Source: Dactylosporangium sucinum (lineage in GTDB: Bacteria > Actinomycetota > Actinomycetes > Mycobacteriales > Micromonosporaceae). Taken from it: DNA of 57,303 nt. The stretch spans positions 55,948 through 113,250 of the forward strand of contig NZ_BMPI01000036.1 of assembly GCF_014647515.1 (NCBI RefSeq), read 5' to 3'. Under the pieces are notes generated by a model. That model was not told the DNA's origin and searched no databases. It was given only the letters and a program-made list of their open reading frames with translations. Positions within the stretch are counted from its first letter, which is position 1, and every line of letters starts with the position of its first letter. The position numbers were made by a program, and so were the translations under genes. Of this stretch, positions 25,046-33,284 are shown one piece after another.

Positions 25046-25292
25046 CCGCGGCGACCAGCCGCCGGCACCCGGCGGGCGTGCCGATCCCGGCGCGCTCCGC
25101 CGGGTTCGCCCGGTAATAGGCGACGGTGTCGGCGAGGAACCGGCCGTCCACCGCCGACAGGTTGGTCGCCAGCAACGCCACGGCCCGCTGGCGCAGCATC
25201 AGGCCGCGCCGGCGGACCAGGTCCGGCCGGTCGAGGCCGAGCATATCGCCAGCCGGGTCGGTCGCCGCCAGCCGAGGCTGAGCCACGCGCAC
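25026..25292 (-). pseudogene. Truncated duplicate of the neighbouring membrane protein's C-terminal domain
   Basis: The 88-codon frame matches the last ~70 residues of the next gene: DRPDLVRRRGLMLRQRAVAL against NGPDLVRRRGLAPRDRHRVR, then LSAVDGRFLADTVAYYRANP against LSAVHRGFLANAVNFYLANP, and both end in GPRS. The N-terminal membrane part is missing. The 15 bases CATGGTCTCAGGCGG directly upstream are repeated upstream of the full-length gene, which marks a tandem duplication that later lost most of one copy. Confidence 0.7.
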
Positions 25293-25313
25293 GCCGTCAT
25301 GGTCTCAGGCGGG

Positions 25314-26060
25314 TCAAGAACGCGGGCCGCCGATCGCGGCCAGCAGGCGCTCGTAGCCCCCGGTGGTGCCGATCCCGGCGCGCTCCGGCGGGTTCGCCAG
25401 GTAGAAGTTCACGGCGTTGGCCAGGAAGCCGCGGTGCACCGCCGACAGGTGGGTCGCCAGGCGCACGCGGTGGCGGTCGCGGGGAGCCAGGCCGCGGCGG
25501 CGGACCAGGTCGGGGCCGTTCACGCCCAGGGTGAAGTCGCCCGCCGAGCTCGACCCGGGCAGGGGACCGGCGGCGACCGCCTCCCACGGCACGAACGTCT
25601 CGCCGAAGGCGTCGACGCCGCGCACGCCGTCCGGGTGCAGCTCGACGCGGCCCGCGTCGCGGACGATCGCGGCGACCCAGACCACCACGCCCGCGCAGCA
25701 GGCGCTGTACAGCGGCAGGTAGATGAGCGCGATCGGGTTGATGCCGCCCGCCATCGCCGGCGGGACGCCGAGCAGGACCACACTCGCCGCGACGACCACG
25801 CCGGTGAGCGCGACGACGTGGGCCGCCGGGGCGACGAACGCGCCGCCCTCGACCTCCAGGCGGGCCGGGCGCCGCCAGCCGAACGTGAGCCACACCAGCA
25901 GCGCCAGCGCGGCCAGGGCGAAGGCCGAGGGAGCGACGACGGCGGAGAACAGCCGGGCGAGGTCGGGGCGGTGGCGCAGCTCGCCCGCCGCGACCCACAG
26001 CAGCAGCACGCCGACCGCGGCGCCGGTCGCGATGAGGGCAGCGCGCCGCGTCAATATCAT
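25314..26060 (-). CDS. Membrane protein with C-terminal PH-like domain, function unknown
   Basis: A 248-residue protein. Four membrane segments lie in the first ~130 residues (for example LIATGAAVGVLLLWVAAGEL and VVALTGVVVAASVVLLGVPP). The C-terminal ~110 residues start with VELHPDGVRGVDAFGETFVP, WEAVAA, a pattern like bacterial PH or YdbT-type domains. A truncated duplicate lies next to it at 25026-25292. It separates two KstR2-controlled units but has no recognisable link to steroid breakdown. Confidence 0.65.
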   Translation of the reverse strand: MILTRRAALIATGAAVGVLLLWVAAGELRHRPDLARLFSAVVAPSAFALAALALLVWLTFGWRRPARLEVEGGAFVAPAAHVVALTGVVVAASVVLLGVPPAMAGGINPIALIYLPLYSACCAGVVVWVAAIVRDAGRVELHPDGVRGVDAFGETFVPWEAVAAGPLPGSSSAGDFTLGVNGPDLVRRRGLAPRDRHRVRLATHLSAVHRGFLANAVNFYLANPPERAGIGTTGGYERLLAAIGGPRS

Positions 26061-26072
26061 CCGAGCATGGTC

Positions 26073-26828
26073 TCAGGCGGTGTATCCGCCGTCCACGTCG
26101 AGCTTCTGGCCGGTGATGAACCGGGCCCGGTCGCTGGCCAGGAAGCACACGGCCTCGGCGATGTCGTCCGCGGTACCGAACGTGCGCAGGGGAATGTTGG
26201 CGCGGGCCACGTCGAGGGCGCGCTCGTCCAGGTCGCCCGAGGTGATCAGCCGCTCGGCCATGCCGTCGGTGAGCATGCCCGGCCCGACGCAGTTGGCCCG
26301 CACGCCGAAGCGGCCCTCCTCGGCGGCGATGCCGCGCACGAGGGCCTCGACCGCGCCCTTCGGGCCGGACGACAGCCCGTCGCGGACCGGGTGGCGGCGG
26401 GTCGCGGCCGTCGTCACCGCGACGATGCTGCCCTGGGCGGCCCGCAGCGCCGGCAGCGCGGCCGAGACGACGTTGAAGAAGCCGGTGACGTCCTGCAGGA
26501 GCTGCTCGCGGAACCGCTCCGGGGTGACCTTGCTCAGGTGCACCATCGGGACGTGGGGTCCGGCGGCGTGGACGAGCGTGTGCAGCGGCCCGGCCGCGTC
26601 GACGAGCGCGGCGCAGGCGGCCGGGTCGGCGAGGTCGGCCCTGACGGCCCGGGCGTCGCGGCCGAGCGAGGCGGCGAGCGCCTCGGCGGTGGCCTTCGAG
26701 GAGCGGTAGGCGAGGACGAGCGAGCTGCCGCGGGCGGCGAGCAGCCGGGCGACGGCGGCGCCGATGCCGCCGGTGGCGCCGGTGACGAGGGCGACGCCGC
26801 GGCGGTAGGCGAAGTCGGGGGCGGTCAT
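26073..26828 (-). CDS. Short-chain dehydrogenase/reductase family protein lacking the catalytic Tyr
   Basis: A 251-residue SDR. The NAD(P) motif TGATGGIG is at residues 17-24, and the protein ends in the typical FITGQKLDVDGGYTA. The active site differs: where YxxxK is expected the sequence is SSGPK, with Lys157 kept and Ser153 in place of Tyr. NNAG is also changed to HAAG. It may be an enoyl-ACP-reductase-like divergent SDR or have lost dehydrogenase activity. The ATG sits 7 nt downstream of TAGAGT on its strand, so the mRNA is probably leaderless, with the KstR2-type box at 26845 between it and the divergent oxidoreductase. Confidence 0.82.
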   Translation of the reverse strand: MTAPDFAYRRGVALVTGATGGIGAAVARLLAARGSSLVLAYRSSKATAEALAASLGRDARAVRADLADPAACAALVDAAGPLHTLVHAAGPHVPMVHLSKVTPERFREQLLQDVTGFFNVVSAALPALRAAQGSIVAVTTAATRRHPVRDGLSSGPKGAVEALVRGIAAEEGRFGVRANCVGPGMLTDGMAERLITSGDLDERALDVARANIPLRTFGTADDIAEAVCFLASDRARFITGQKLDVDGGYTA

Positions 26829-26844
26829 GGCGGGTACTCTACCA

Positions 26845-26858
26845 AGCAAGCGTTTGGT
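26845..26858. promoter_or_regulatory. KstR2-type operator with symmetric divergent leaderless promoters
   Basis: AGCAAGCGTTTGGT matches AnCAAGnnCTTGnT with one mismatch (T for C at 26853). It lies in a larger perfect inverted repeat, CTCTACCAA/TTGGTAGAG. On each strand a TAGAGT -10 element flanks the box (26858-26863 on +, 26841-26836 on -), and each is exactly 7 nt from the start codon of the gene on that side. One bound repressor would block both promoters. Confidence 0.8.
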
Positions 26859-26870
26859 AGAGTCCAGTCC

Positions 26871-27734
26871 GTGGAGCTGAAACTCGGCGTCATGCCGGCC
26901 ATCGCCGGCCCCGGCGCGGCGGACCCGGCCGCCACCGCGCGGTTCGTGCGCCTGCTGGAGGAGCTCGGCTGCGAGTCGGTCTGGGCGGTCGAGCACGTGG
27001 TCATGCCCGACGACTACACGTCCCGCTACCCCTACGACCCCGCCGGCCGGATGAGCCTCGCCGCCACCGACGACGTCCCCGACCCGCTGCACTGGCTCAC
27101 CTTCGCCGCCGCGCACACCACGACCCTGCGCCTCGGCACCGCCATGCTCATCCTGCCCGAGCACCACCCGGTGAGCCTGGCCAAGCGCCTCGCCACCGTC
27201 GACGTGCTCAGCGGCGGCCGGCTCCTCGCCGGCATCGGCGTGGGCTGGCTGCGCGAGGAGTACGACGCCGTCGGGGTGCCGTTCGAGCACCGCGGCGCGC
27301 GCGCCGACGAGTACCTCGAGGCCATGCGCGCGCTGTGGACCGGCGAGCCGGCGAGCTACCACGGGCGGTTCGTCACCTTCGACGGCGTCCACAGCCGGCC
27401 CCGGCCCGTCCGCGGCACCGTCCCGATCGTCGTCGGCGGGCACAGCCTCGCGTCGGTGCGCCGCGCCGCGCGGTACGGTGCCGGGTGGTACCCGCTCGGC
27501 GTGGGCGGCGACGAGTTCACCGACCTGCTCGCCAAGCTGCGCGCCGAGTGCGAGACCCTGGGCCGCGACCCGGCGGACGTCGAGGTCACCATGCGCGCCC
27601 CCGGCAACCGGGCCGAGCTGGAGACGCTGCGCTCCCTCGGCGTCGCGCGGGTGGTGCTCCGGGCCGACCCGCGGGATCCGGTCGGCGTCCGGGACAAGAT
27701 CCGGTGGTACCAGCGGGAGGTCCTCAAGGCATGA
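26871..27734 (+). CDS. LLM-class F420-dependent oxidoreductase
   Basis: A 287-residue luciferase-like monooxygenase-fold protein. Family features are LLEELGCESVWAVEHVVMPD, LRLGTAMLILPEHHPVSLAK, VDVLSGGRLLAGIGVGWLRE and PIVVGGHSLASVRRAARYGA; this is the TIGR03619-type pattern. F420 enzymes of this class reduce or oxidise alcohols, ketones or enones, and one is found in the mycobacterial cholesterol gene region (Rv3520c). The GTG start at 26871 lies 7 nt after TAGAGT, giving a leaderless transcript. Its stop overlaps the next SDR start (ATGA). A redox step on a HIP-CoA intermediate is inferred from position. Confidence 0.85.
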   Translation: MELKLGVMPAIAGPGAADPAATARFVRLLEELGCESVWAVEHVVMPDDYTSRYPYDPAGRMSLAATDDVPDPLHWLTFAAAHTTTLRLGTAMLILPEHHPVSLAKRLATVDVLSGGRLLAGIGVGWLREEYDAVGVPFEHRGARADEYLEAMRALWTGEPASYHGRFVTFDGVHSRPRPVRGTVPIVVGGHSLASVRRAARYGAGWYPLGVGGDEFTDLLAKLRAECETLGRDPADVEVTMRAPGNRAELETLRSLGVARVVLRADPRDPVGVRDKIRWYQREVLKA

Positions 27735-28582
27735 GAACGGTCATCGTCACCGGCGCGGGGCAGGGCCTCGGCCGCGCCCACGCGCTCGCGTTCGCCGCGG
27801 CCGGGCACCACCTGGTGCTCAACGACCTGTCGGCCGAGGCGCTCGACGCGCTCGCGAAGGAGATCGGCGGCGACGTCGTCACCGTCCCCGGCGACATCGC
27901 CGACTGGGACTTCGCCGCGGCGCTGGTCGGGCGGGCCGTCGAGGCGTTCGGCCGGCTCGACGCGCTCGTCAACAACGCCGGGCTGGTCCGCGACCGGATG
28001 TTCACCAACGTCACCGAGGACGAGTGGGACGCCGCCGTGCGGGTCAACCTCAAGGGCCACGCCGCGCCGCTGCGCCACGCCGCCGCGTACTGGAAGGCGC
28101 AGGCCAAGGCCGGCACCCCGGTCGCCGCCCGGGTCGTCAACACCACCTCGGGCGCCGGGCTGCTCGGCAGCGTCGGGCAGGCCAACTACAGCGCCGCCAA
28201 GGCCGGGGTCGCCGCCCTCACGCTCGTGGCCGCGGCGGAGCTCCAGCGGTACCACGTGTGCGTCAACGCGATCGCGCCCAGCGCCCGCACGCAGATGACC
28301 GAGGTCGCCTTCGCCGACGCCATGCGCGCCCCTTCGTCGGGCTTCGACGCGATGGCGCCCGAGAACGTCTCGCCCCTGGTCGTCTGGCTCGCGAGCGAGG
28401 AGGCCGGCGACGTGACCGGCCGGGTCTTCGAGGTCGCCGGCGGGCAGGTCAGCGTCGCCGACGGCTGGCGGCACGGCCCGGCCGCCGACGCCGGCCGCCG
28501 CTGGGAGCCCGCCGAGCTCGGCCCGGTCGTGCGCTCGTTGATCGCCGACGCCCCTGCCCCGGAGGCCGTCTATGGAGCGTGA
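27731..28582 (+). CDS. SDR family oxidoreductase, Rv3548c-like
   Basis: A 283-residue SDR. It has the cofactor motif TGAGQGLG, NNAG, and the catalytic YSAAK within GQANYSAAKAG. The stretch SGFDAMAPENVSPLVVWLAS and the ending EAVYGA are shared, from memory, with mycobacterial Rv3548c, a member of the KstR2 regulon, and with the dehydrogenase part of HSD17B4-type enzymes. It probably oxidises a hydroxyacyl-CoA. It is coupled to the F420 enzyme gene upstream and overlaps fadE30 downstream by 11 bases. Confidence 0.87.
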   Translation: MRTVIVTGAGQGLGRAHALAFAAAGHHLVLNDLSAEALDALAKEIGGDVVTVPGDIADWDFAAALVGRAVEAFGRLDALVNNAGLVRDRMFTNVTEDEWDAAVRVNLKGHAAPLRHAAAYWKAQAKAGTPVAARVVNTTSGAGLLGSVGQANYSAAKAGVAALTLVAAAELQRYHVCVNAIAPSARTQMTEVAFADAMRAPSSGFDAMAPENVSPLVVWLASEEAGDVTGRVFEVAGGQVSVADGWRHGPAADAGRRWEPAELGPVVRSLIADAPAPEAVYGA

Positions 28583-29708
28583 CTTCCGCCAGGAGGTCCG
28601 CGACTGGATGGCGGCCCACCTCACCGGCGAGTTCGCGGCCCTCGCGGGCACCGGCGGGCCCGGCCGCGAGCACGAGCACCTCGACCTGCGGGCCCGCTGG
28701 GAACGCGTCCTCGGCGCCGCCGGCTGGATCGGCCTCGGCTGGCCGGCCCCGCACGGCGGCGGCGCGAGCATCGCCGAGCAGGTCGCGTTCCACGAGGAGT
28801 ACGCGCGGGCCGGCGGGCCCGGCCGGCTCAGCCACATCGGCGAGCACCTGCTCGCCCCGACGCTCGTGGCCCACGGCACCGACGCGCAGCGGCGCCGCTT
28901 CCTGCCGCCGATCGCCGCCGCGACCGAGCTGTGGTGCCAGGGGTACAGCGAGCCAGAGGCCGGCTCCGACCTCGCGAACGTGCAGACCCGGGCCGAGCTG
29001 TCCGGCGGCCGCTGGCACGTCACCGGCCAGAAGGTGTGGACGTCGCTGGCCCACGTGGCCGACTGGTGCTTCGTGCTGGCCCGCACCGAACGCGGCTCGA
29101 CCCGCAAGGAGGGCCTGTCGTACCTGCTCGTCCCGATGGACCAGCCGGGCGTCACGGTCCGCCCGATCGTCCAGCTCACCGGCACCTCCGAGTTCAACGA
29201 GGTCTTCTTCGACGACGCCGTCACCGACGCCGACCTGGTCGTCGGCGCGCCCGGCGACGGCTGGCGGATCGCGACGAGCACCCTCGCGCACGAGCGCGGG
29301 GTCGCCACCCTCGGCCAGCAGATGCAGTTCGCCCGCGAACTGGCCGCGGTCGTCGGCCGGGCCCGGGCCACCGGCGCGTTCGACGACCCGGTGATCGCCG
29401 ACCGGATCGCCGACGCGTGGGTGGGCCTGCAGGGCCTGCGCCACCACGCGCTGCGGACGTTGAGCTCCGCGGAGCCCGACCCGGTCGCCGCGTCGGTCGC
29501 CAAGCTGCTGTGGGCCGGCTGGCACCAGCGGCTCGGCGAGCTGGCGATCGCCGTCGAGGGGGCCGGGGCGACGCTGGTCGACGCCGCGCCGTACGAGCTG
29601 ACCGACGCGCAGCGGCTCTTCCTGTTCACCCGGGCCGACACCATCTACGGCGGCGCCGACGAGATCCAGCGCAACATCGTGGCGACGTCGGTGCTGGGGG
29701 GTCGCTGA
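28572..29708 (+). CDS. fadE30: Acyl-CoA dehydrogenase FadE30
   Basis: A 378-residue acyl-CoA dehydrogenase. It follows mycobacterial FadE30 closely from the N-terminus on: GGPGREHEH, then EEYARAGGPGRLSHIGEHLL, then ELWCQGYSEPEAGSDLANVQ, GQKVWTSLAHVADWCFVLAR and TGTSEFNEVFFDDAVTDADL. The end, LFTRADTIYGGADEIQRNIV, holds the FAD/CoA-site residues of the family. FadE30 introduces a double bond in the HIP-CoA side chain (5-hydroxy form) in the last-ring pathway. It overlaps the SDR before it and the small FadE after it, so all four genes form one unit behind the box at 26845. Confidence 0.9.
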   Translation: MERDFRQEVRDWMAAHLTGEFAALAGTGGPGREHEHLDLRARWERVLGAAGWIGLGWPAPHGGGASIAEQVAFHEEYARAGGPGRLSHIGEHLLAPTLVAHGTDAQRRRFLPPIAAATELWCQGYSEPEAGSDLANVQTRAELSGGRWHVTGQKVWTSLAHVADWCFVLARTERGSTRKEGLSYLLVPMDQPGVTVRPIVQLTGTSEFNEVFFDDAVTDADLVVGAPGDGWRIATSTLAHERGVATLGQQMQFARELAAVVGRARATGAFDDPVIADRIADAWVGLQGLRHHALRTLSSAEPDPVAASVAKLLWAGWHQRLGELAIAVEGAGATLVDAAPYELTDAQRLFLFTRADTIYGGADEIQRNIVATSVLGGR

Positions 29709-30667
29709 TGTCCGAACACGACGAGCTGCGCGAATCCGTCCGGGCCTTCCTGGGCGACCCCGGCTACAGCTGGGCCCGGCTCACCGGCGAGCTGGGCCTC
29801 ACCGCCCTGGCCGTGCCCGAGGAGTGCGGCGGCTTCGGGGCCACCCTGGTCGAGGCCGGCATCGCCATCGAGGAGGCGGGCGCGGCGCTGCTGTCGGCAC
29901 CCCTGCTCTCGACGGTGGCCGCTGCGGCCGCACTGGATCCGGCGGTACCGGCAGCGGCCGCCCTGCTGCCCGCCCTGGCCGAGGGCACGACGATCGCCAC
30001 CCTCGCCCTCGGCGGGGACTGCACCGTCGCCGGCGGCCGCCTGACCGGCACCGTGCCGCACGTCCTGGACGGCGACGCCGCCGACGTGTTCGTGGTCGCC
30101 GCCGGCAACGACCTGTACGCGGTCGCCGCCGCCGTCGCCGACGTGCGCGTCCACCCGACGCTCGACCAGACCCGCGGGCAGGCGACGGTGGCGTTCGACG
30201 CCGCGCAGGCCTCGCTCGTCGCGCCGGGCGGCGCGGGGCATGCCCTGGACGTGCTGCACGCCACCCTGGCCGCCGAGTCGCTCGGGGTCGCGCGGGCCGC
30301 CCTCGCCGTCGCCGTCGAGCACGTCCGGACGCGCCGCCAGTTCGGGGTGCCGCTGGCCACCTTCCAGGCCCTGCGCCACCGCGTCGCCGACCTGCACGTG
30401 CTCGTCGAGCAGGCGACGTCGACGGTCTGGTACGCCCTGCGCGCCGCCGGCACCGACGAGTTCGCCGTGGCGGCGCCGCTGGCGAAGCTGACCGCGGGCG
30501 AGGCCGCGTGGACGGTGACGACGCAGGCGATCCAGCTGCTCGGCGGGATCGGCTTCACGTGGGAGCACCCGGCCCACCGGTACCTCAAGCGCGCCACCGC
30601 CAACCGCCTGCTCGCCCTCGACCCGGTCGCCCTGCGCCGTCGCCTGCTGGCTGGCGCGTACCCCTGA
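29708..30667 (+). CDS. Acyl-CoA dehydrogenase, short steroid-type partner (FadE32/33-like)
   Basis: A 319-residue acyl-CoA dehydrogenase, shorter than usual and of the length of mycobacterial FadE32/FadE33. LGLTALAVPEECGGFGATLV opens the N-terminal domain; VEHVRTRRQFGVPLATFQAL and IQLLGGIGFTWEHPAHRYLK mark the C-terminal domain. Steroid acyl-CoA dehydrogenases often work as alpha2beta2 heterotetramers of a longer and a shorter subunit; the coupling with fadE30 (TGATG overlap) makes a complex with it plausible. The middle domain is reduced, so it may lack independent activity. The gap 30668-30856 shows nothing clear. Confidence 0.82.
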   Translation: MSEHDELRESVRAFLGDPGYSWARLTGELGLTALAVPEECGGFGATLVEAGIAIEEAGAALLSAPLLSTVAAAAALDPAVPAAAALLPALAEGTTIATLALGGDCTVAGGRLTGTVPHVLDGDAADVFVVAAGNDLYAVAAAVADVRVHPTLDQTRGQATVAFDAAQASLVAPGGAGHALDVLHATLAAESLGVARAALAVAVEHVRTRRQFGVPLATFQALRHRVADLHVLVEQATSTVWYALRAAGTDEFAVAAPLAKLTAGEAAWTVTTQAIQLLGGIGFTWEHPAHRYLKRATANRLLALDPVALRRRLLAGAYP

Positions 30668-30856
30668 TACCGGGGCGCCGCCGGTCCTGGCCTGTGTGAG
30701 TCATTTTCTGGCTGTTCCGGTGACGCTCGGTCACCGGTCGGCCGGGTTGAACGGCGGGCGGCCGCGGCCGGACGGCCGGGATGGGCGCGAATCAGGGAGC
30801 GATCCGCGCCCGATCAACCGGTGTGGTTCGCTACGGTGGGTGCCTACCGTCGGATG

Positions 30857-31069
30857 ATGAACGCACAGCCCGTGGTGGTCCTCGCCGAGAACGACTACCG
30901 CTACGGCGCCGGCCCGCTCCGGCTGCGCGTCGAGCGCATCGACCGCACCGAGGAGTTCCACCTCGACGGGGAGGCGTGGGTGACCGTCCACGGCACCCGC
31001 CTGCGGGCCGACGGCACGGAGCTGGGCCCGATCCGCGTCCTGGTCCGGGCCGCCCGCCTGCGCCGCTGA
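30857..31069 (+). CDS. Small protein, function unknown
   Basis: A 70-residue, mostly beta-type protein (VVVLAENDYRYGAGPLRLRV, then EFHLDGEAWVTVHGTRLRAD). I do not recognise a family. TACCGT at 30845-30850 lies 6 nt before the ATG at 30857, a leaderless-promoter arrangement that supports this start; an ATG three bases upstream is also possible. It lies between the FadE pair and a convergent acetyltransferase and has no KstR2-type box. Confidence 0.5.
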   Translation: MNAQPVVVLAENDYRYGAGPLRLRVERIDRTEEFHLDGEAWVTVHGTRLRADGTELGPIRVLVRAARLRR

Positions 31070-31118
31070 GGCGTCCCGCGCCGGGCGACGGTCGCGCCGG
31101 TCCGTCGAGCCCGGCCGA

Positions 31119-31565
31119 TCACAGCGGGATCACGTAGCTGATGAAGCCGCGGTGCTCGGCCACCTGGTCGTACAGGCGGCGGGCGGTGGTGTTGTCGGCC
31201 TTGGTGTGCCAGTAGACCCGGTCCAGGCCGCGGTCGCGGGCCCACGACTCGACCGCGCCGATGAGGGCCCGGCCGACGCCGCGGCCGCGGACGGCCGGGT
31301 CGGTGAACAGGTCCTGCAGGTAGCAGACGTCGGCCGAGGTGGTGCTCGCGTGCACCAGGAAGTGCGCGATCCCGGCGAGCCGCCCGTCGAGCCGCGCCCC
31401 CAGCGCGTGCACCCGCGCGCCGTCCTGGAACGCCTGCCACGCCTCGTCGAAGCGCGCCGCCGGCCAGGTCCGGCCGTAGAACTCGTGGTACCCGGCGAAC
31501 AGCTCCGCCCAGGCGGCCCGGTCGTCCGCCCGCAACCCCGTGATCTCGATCATGCCGCGCAGCAT
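31119..31565 (-). CDS. GNAT-family N-acetyltransferase
   Basis: A 148-residue acetyltransferase. The acetyl-CoA site is DLFTDPAVRGRGVGRALIGA (RGRGVG) at about residues 85-104, followed by VYWHTKADNTTARRLYDQVA, a form typical of the Rv0802/SAT-like group that ends with GFISYVIPL. GGAGG lies four bases before the ATG at 31565; an ATG four codons later is an alternative. Its presence inside the steroid region appears unrelated to that pathway. Confidence 0.85.
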   Translation of the reverse strand: MLRGMIEITGLRADDRAAWAELFAGYHEFYGRTWPAARFDEAWQAFQDGARVHALGARLDGRLAGIAHFLVHASTTSADVCYLQDLFTDPAVRGRGVGRALIGAVESWARDRGLDRVYWHTKADNTTARRLYDQVAEHRGFISYVIPL

Positions 31566-31669
31566 CTCACCTCCGGTTCCCGGAGTCGCGGGGGCGATCG
31601 AAGGATCACAGTTCGTGGATGGGGGTACTACGCTGAGGTGGTCCTGCCCCTACGCGGAGCGGAGGCACC

Positions 31670-32518
31670 ATGGCGAAGCCGGCCTCGGCACGGTTGCCGG
31701 ACTGGCTGCCGATGGTGTTCGGCACCCTGGTCTCCGTGGGACTGGGCGCGTTCTTCTACCTGAAGACCGACGTGAAGGCGGCGCTGGCGACGTTCGCCGG
31801 CCTGCTCGGCGTGACCATCGCCCTGCAGGTGGAGCTGATGCTGCAGAGCGCCCGCCGGGCCCGCCAGGCCGAGCACCGCCGCGCGGTGGCCGACCGCCTG
31901 TTGCTGCACCGCTGGCTTCCGGCCGTCCTGGACGACTCCCTGACGGCGTTGGAGGGCGTCCACCCGTCGATCCCGCCGCCGTACGGCGAGGAGTTCGCCC
32001 GGAAGGCCTTCGAGGACTGCCTGGAGGTGCTGCGCGACCTTCAGCGAGGCCGCCTGGTGGTCCTCCCGACCGCGGACGACTGGCTGGTGCTCCGCGTGAC
32101 CGAGCAGGTCCAGCACCACGTCTTCGCGACCACGGTGGACAGCCAGGAACTCGACTGGTGGGTCGCCGGCACGGGCCAGCGCTACCTCCAGGCCCAGGCG
32201 GCGGCCATCCGCAGGGGCGTGGTGATCGAACGGGTCTTCATCTACCGCGTGTGGTCCCCCGAGCTGGAGCGGGTGGTGCAACAACACCACGACCTGGGCA
32301 TCCGCACCTTCCGCGTCGAGCGCCGCCTCCTGTCGCCCCGCCTGAAGCTCGGCGTGGTGGTCTGGGACGGCGCGTCGGCCCTGGAGATGGACTTCACCGA
32401 GGACGGCACCTACATCGCCGACCACATCATGTTCGTCACCAAGGACGTGGAACGGGTCCTCAACACCTTCAGCATGATCAGGACGATCGCCGAGGCGTGG
32501 CCCCCGGTTCCTGAGTAG
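31670..32518 (+). CDS. Membrane-anchored protein of unknown function
   Basis: A 282-residue protein. Two hydrophobic segments are in the N-terminus (LPMVFGTLVSVGLGAFFYLK and ALATFAGLLGVTIALQVELM), followed by a charged helix (QSARRARQAEHRR) and a ~180-residue soluble domain with IERVFIYRVWSPELERVVQQ, TFRVERRLLSPRLKLGVVVW and DGTYIADHIMFVTKD. The soluble part resembles DUF6879/PLD-like sensor modules found in actinobacteria, but the match is weak. It overlaps the convergent SDR gene by 41 bases. Confidence 0.55.
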   Translation: MAKPASARLPDWLPMVFGTLVSVGLGAFFYLKTDVKAALATFAGLLGVTIALQVELMLQSARRARQAEHRRAVADRLLLHRWLPAVLDDSLTALEGVHPSIPPPYGEEFARKAFEDCLEVLRDLQRGRLVVLPTADDWLVLRVTEQVQHHVFATTVDSQELDWWVAGTGQRYLQAQAAAIRRGVVIERVFIYRVWSPELERVVQQHHDLGIRTFRVERRLLSPRLKLGVVVWDGASALEMDFTEDGTYIADHIMFVTKDVERVLNTFSMIRTIAEAWPPVPE

Positions 32519-33284
32519 GCTTCGAGGCGCTGGCGTAGCGGGGGAGCTCGCCGCCGCCGTCCAGCAGCAGGCCGGCGCCCGTCATGTAGCCCGCCATCGG
32601 CGACGCCAGCAGGAGCACCGCGTCGGCCACGTCGTCCGGGGTGGCCATCCGGCCCAGCGGCACCGTCGCGGCCACCGCGGCCAAGGCCTCCTCGTCGCCG
32701 TAGTGGGCCTCGTTGTCGTCCGTGCGGACCACACCGGCCGTCACCTGGTTCACCCGGACCTTCGGGGCCCACTCCAGGGCCAGGGCCCGGGTCAGGACCT
32801 CCAGGCCGCCCTTCGCCGCGGCGTAGGCCGCCGTGCCGGGGGCCGGGCGCATGGCCGAGACCGAGCCGATGTTGATGATCAGGCCGCCGTCCGGCTGGTC
32901 CTGCATCACCGCGTTCGCGGCCTGGGCCACGAAGAACGGGGCCAGCAGGTTCAGGCGGACGACCGCTGTCACCAGATTGGGGGACACGGTGGCCGCGGGC
33001 ACCGACGGGGAGCCGCCCGCGTTGTTGACCACCAGGTCCAGGCCGCCGAAGTGGGACACCGCCGCCGACACCAGGGCCTGGGCCTCCGCCGGCTCGCGCA
33101 CGTCGGCCGCCATGAAGACCATGCCCGGCGGCAGGTCGTCCGGGGTGCGGCGGCCGCAGACCAGGACCTGGTAGCCGGCCTTCAGCAGGCGTCCGGCGAT
33201 CCCGCGGCCGATGCCCCGGGTGCCGCCGGTGACCAGTGCCGAGCGGGGCACGGCCGGCTCAGAGTCGTTCGATGACGGTGACAT
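32478..33284 (-). CDS. SDR family oxidoreductase downstream of fadA6
   Basis: A 268-residue SDR with the full active site: TGGTRGIG, NNAG, Ser in IINIGSVSAM and YAAAK. ALEWAPKVRVNQVTAGVVRT and GYMTGAGLLLDGGGELP are the usual C-terminal features. It starts within the last 26 bases of fadA6 and is therefore on the same transcript from the box at 34424. A 3-hydroxyacyl-CoA dehydrogenase role before the FadA6 thiolysis would fit, but this is inferred from position. Confidence 0.85.
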   Translation of the reverse strand: MSPSSNDSEPAVPRSALVTGGTRGIGRGIAGRLLKAGYQVLVCGRRTPDDLPPGMVFMAADVREPAEAQALVSAAVSHFGGLDLVVNNAGGSPSVPAATVSPNLVTAVVRLNLLAPFFVAQAANAVMQDQPDGGLIINIGSVSAMRPAPGTAAYAAAKGGLEVLTRALALEWAPKVRVNQVTAGVVRTDDNEAHYGDEEALAAVAATVPLGRMATPDDVADAVLLLASPMAGYMTGAGLLLDGGGELPRYASASKPTQEPGATPRRSS

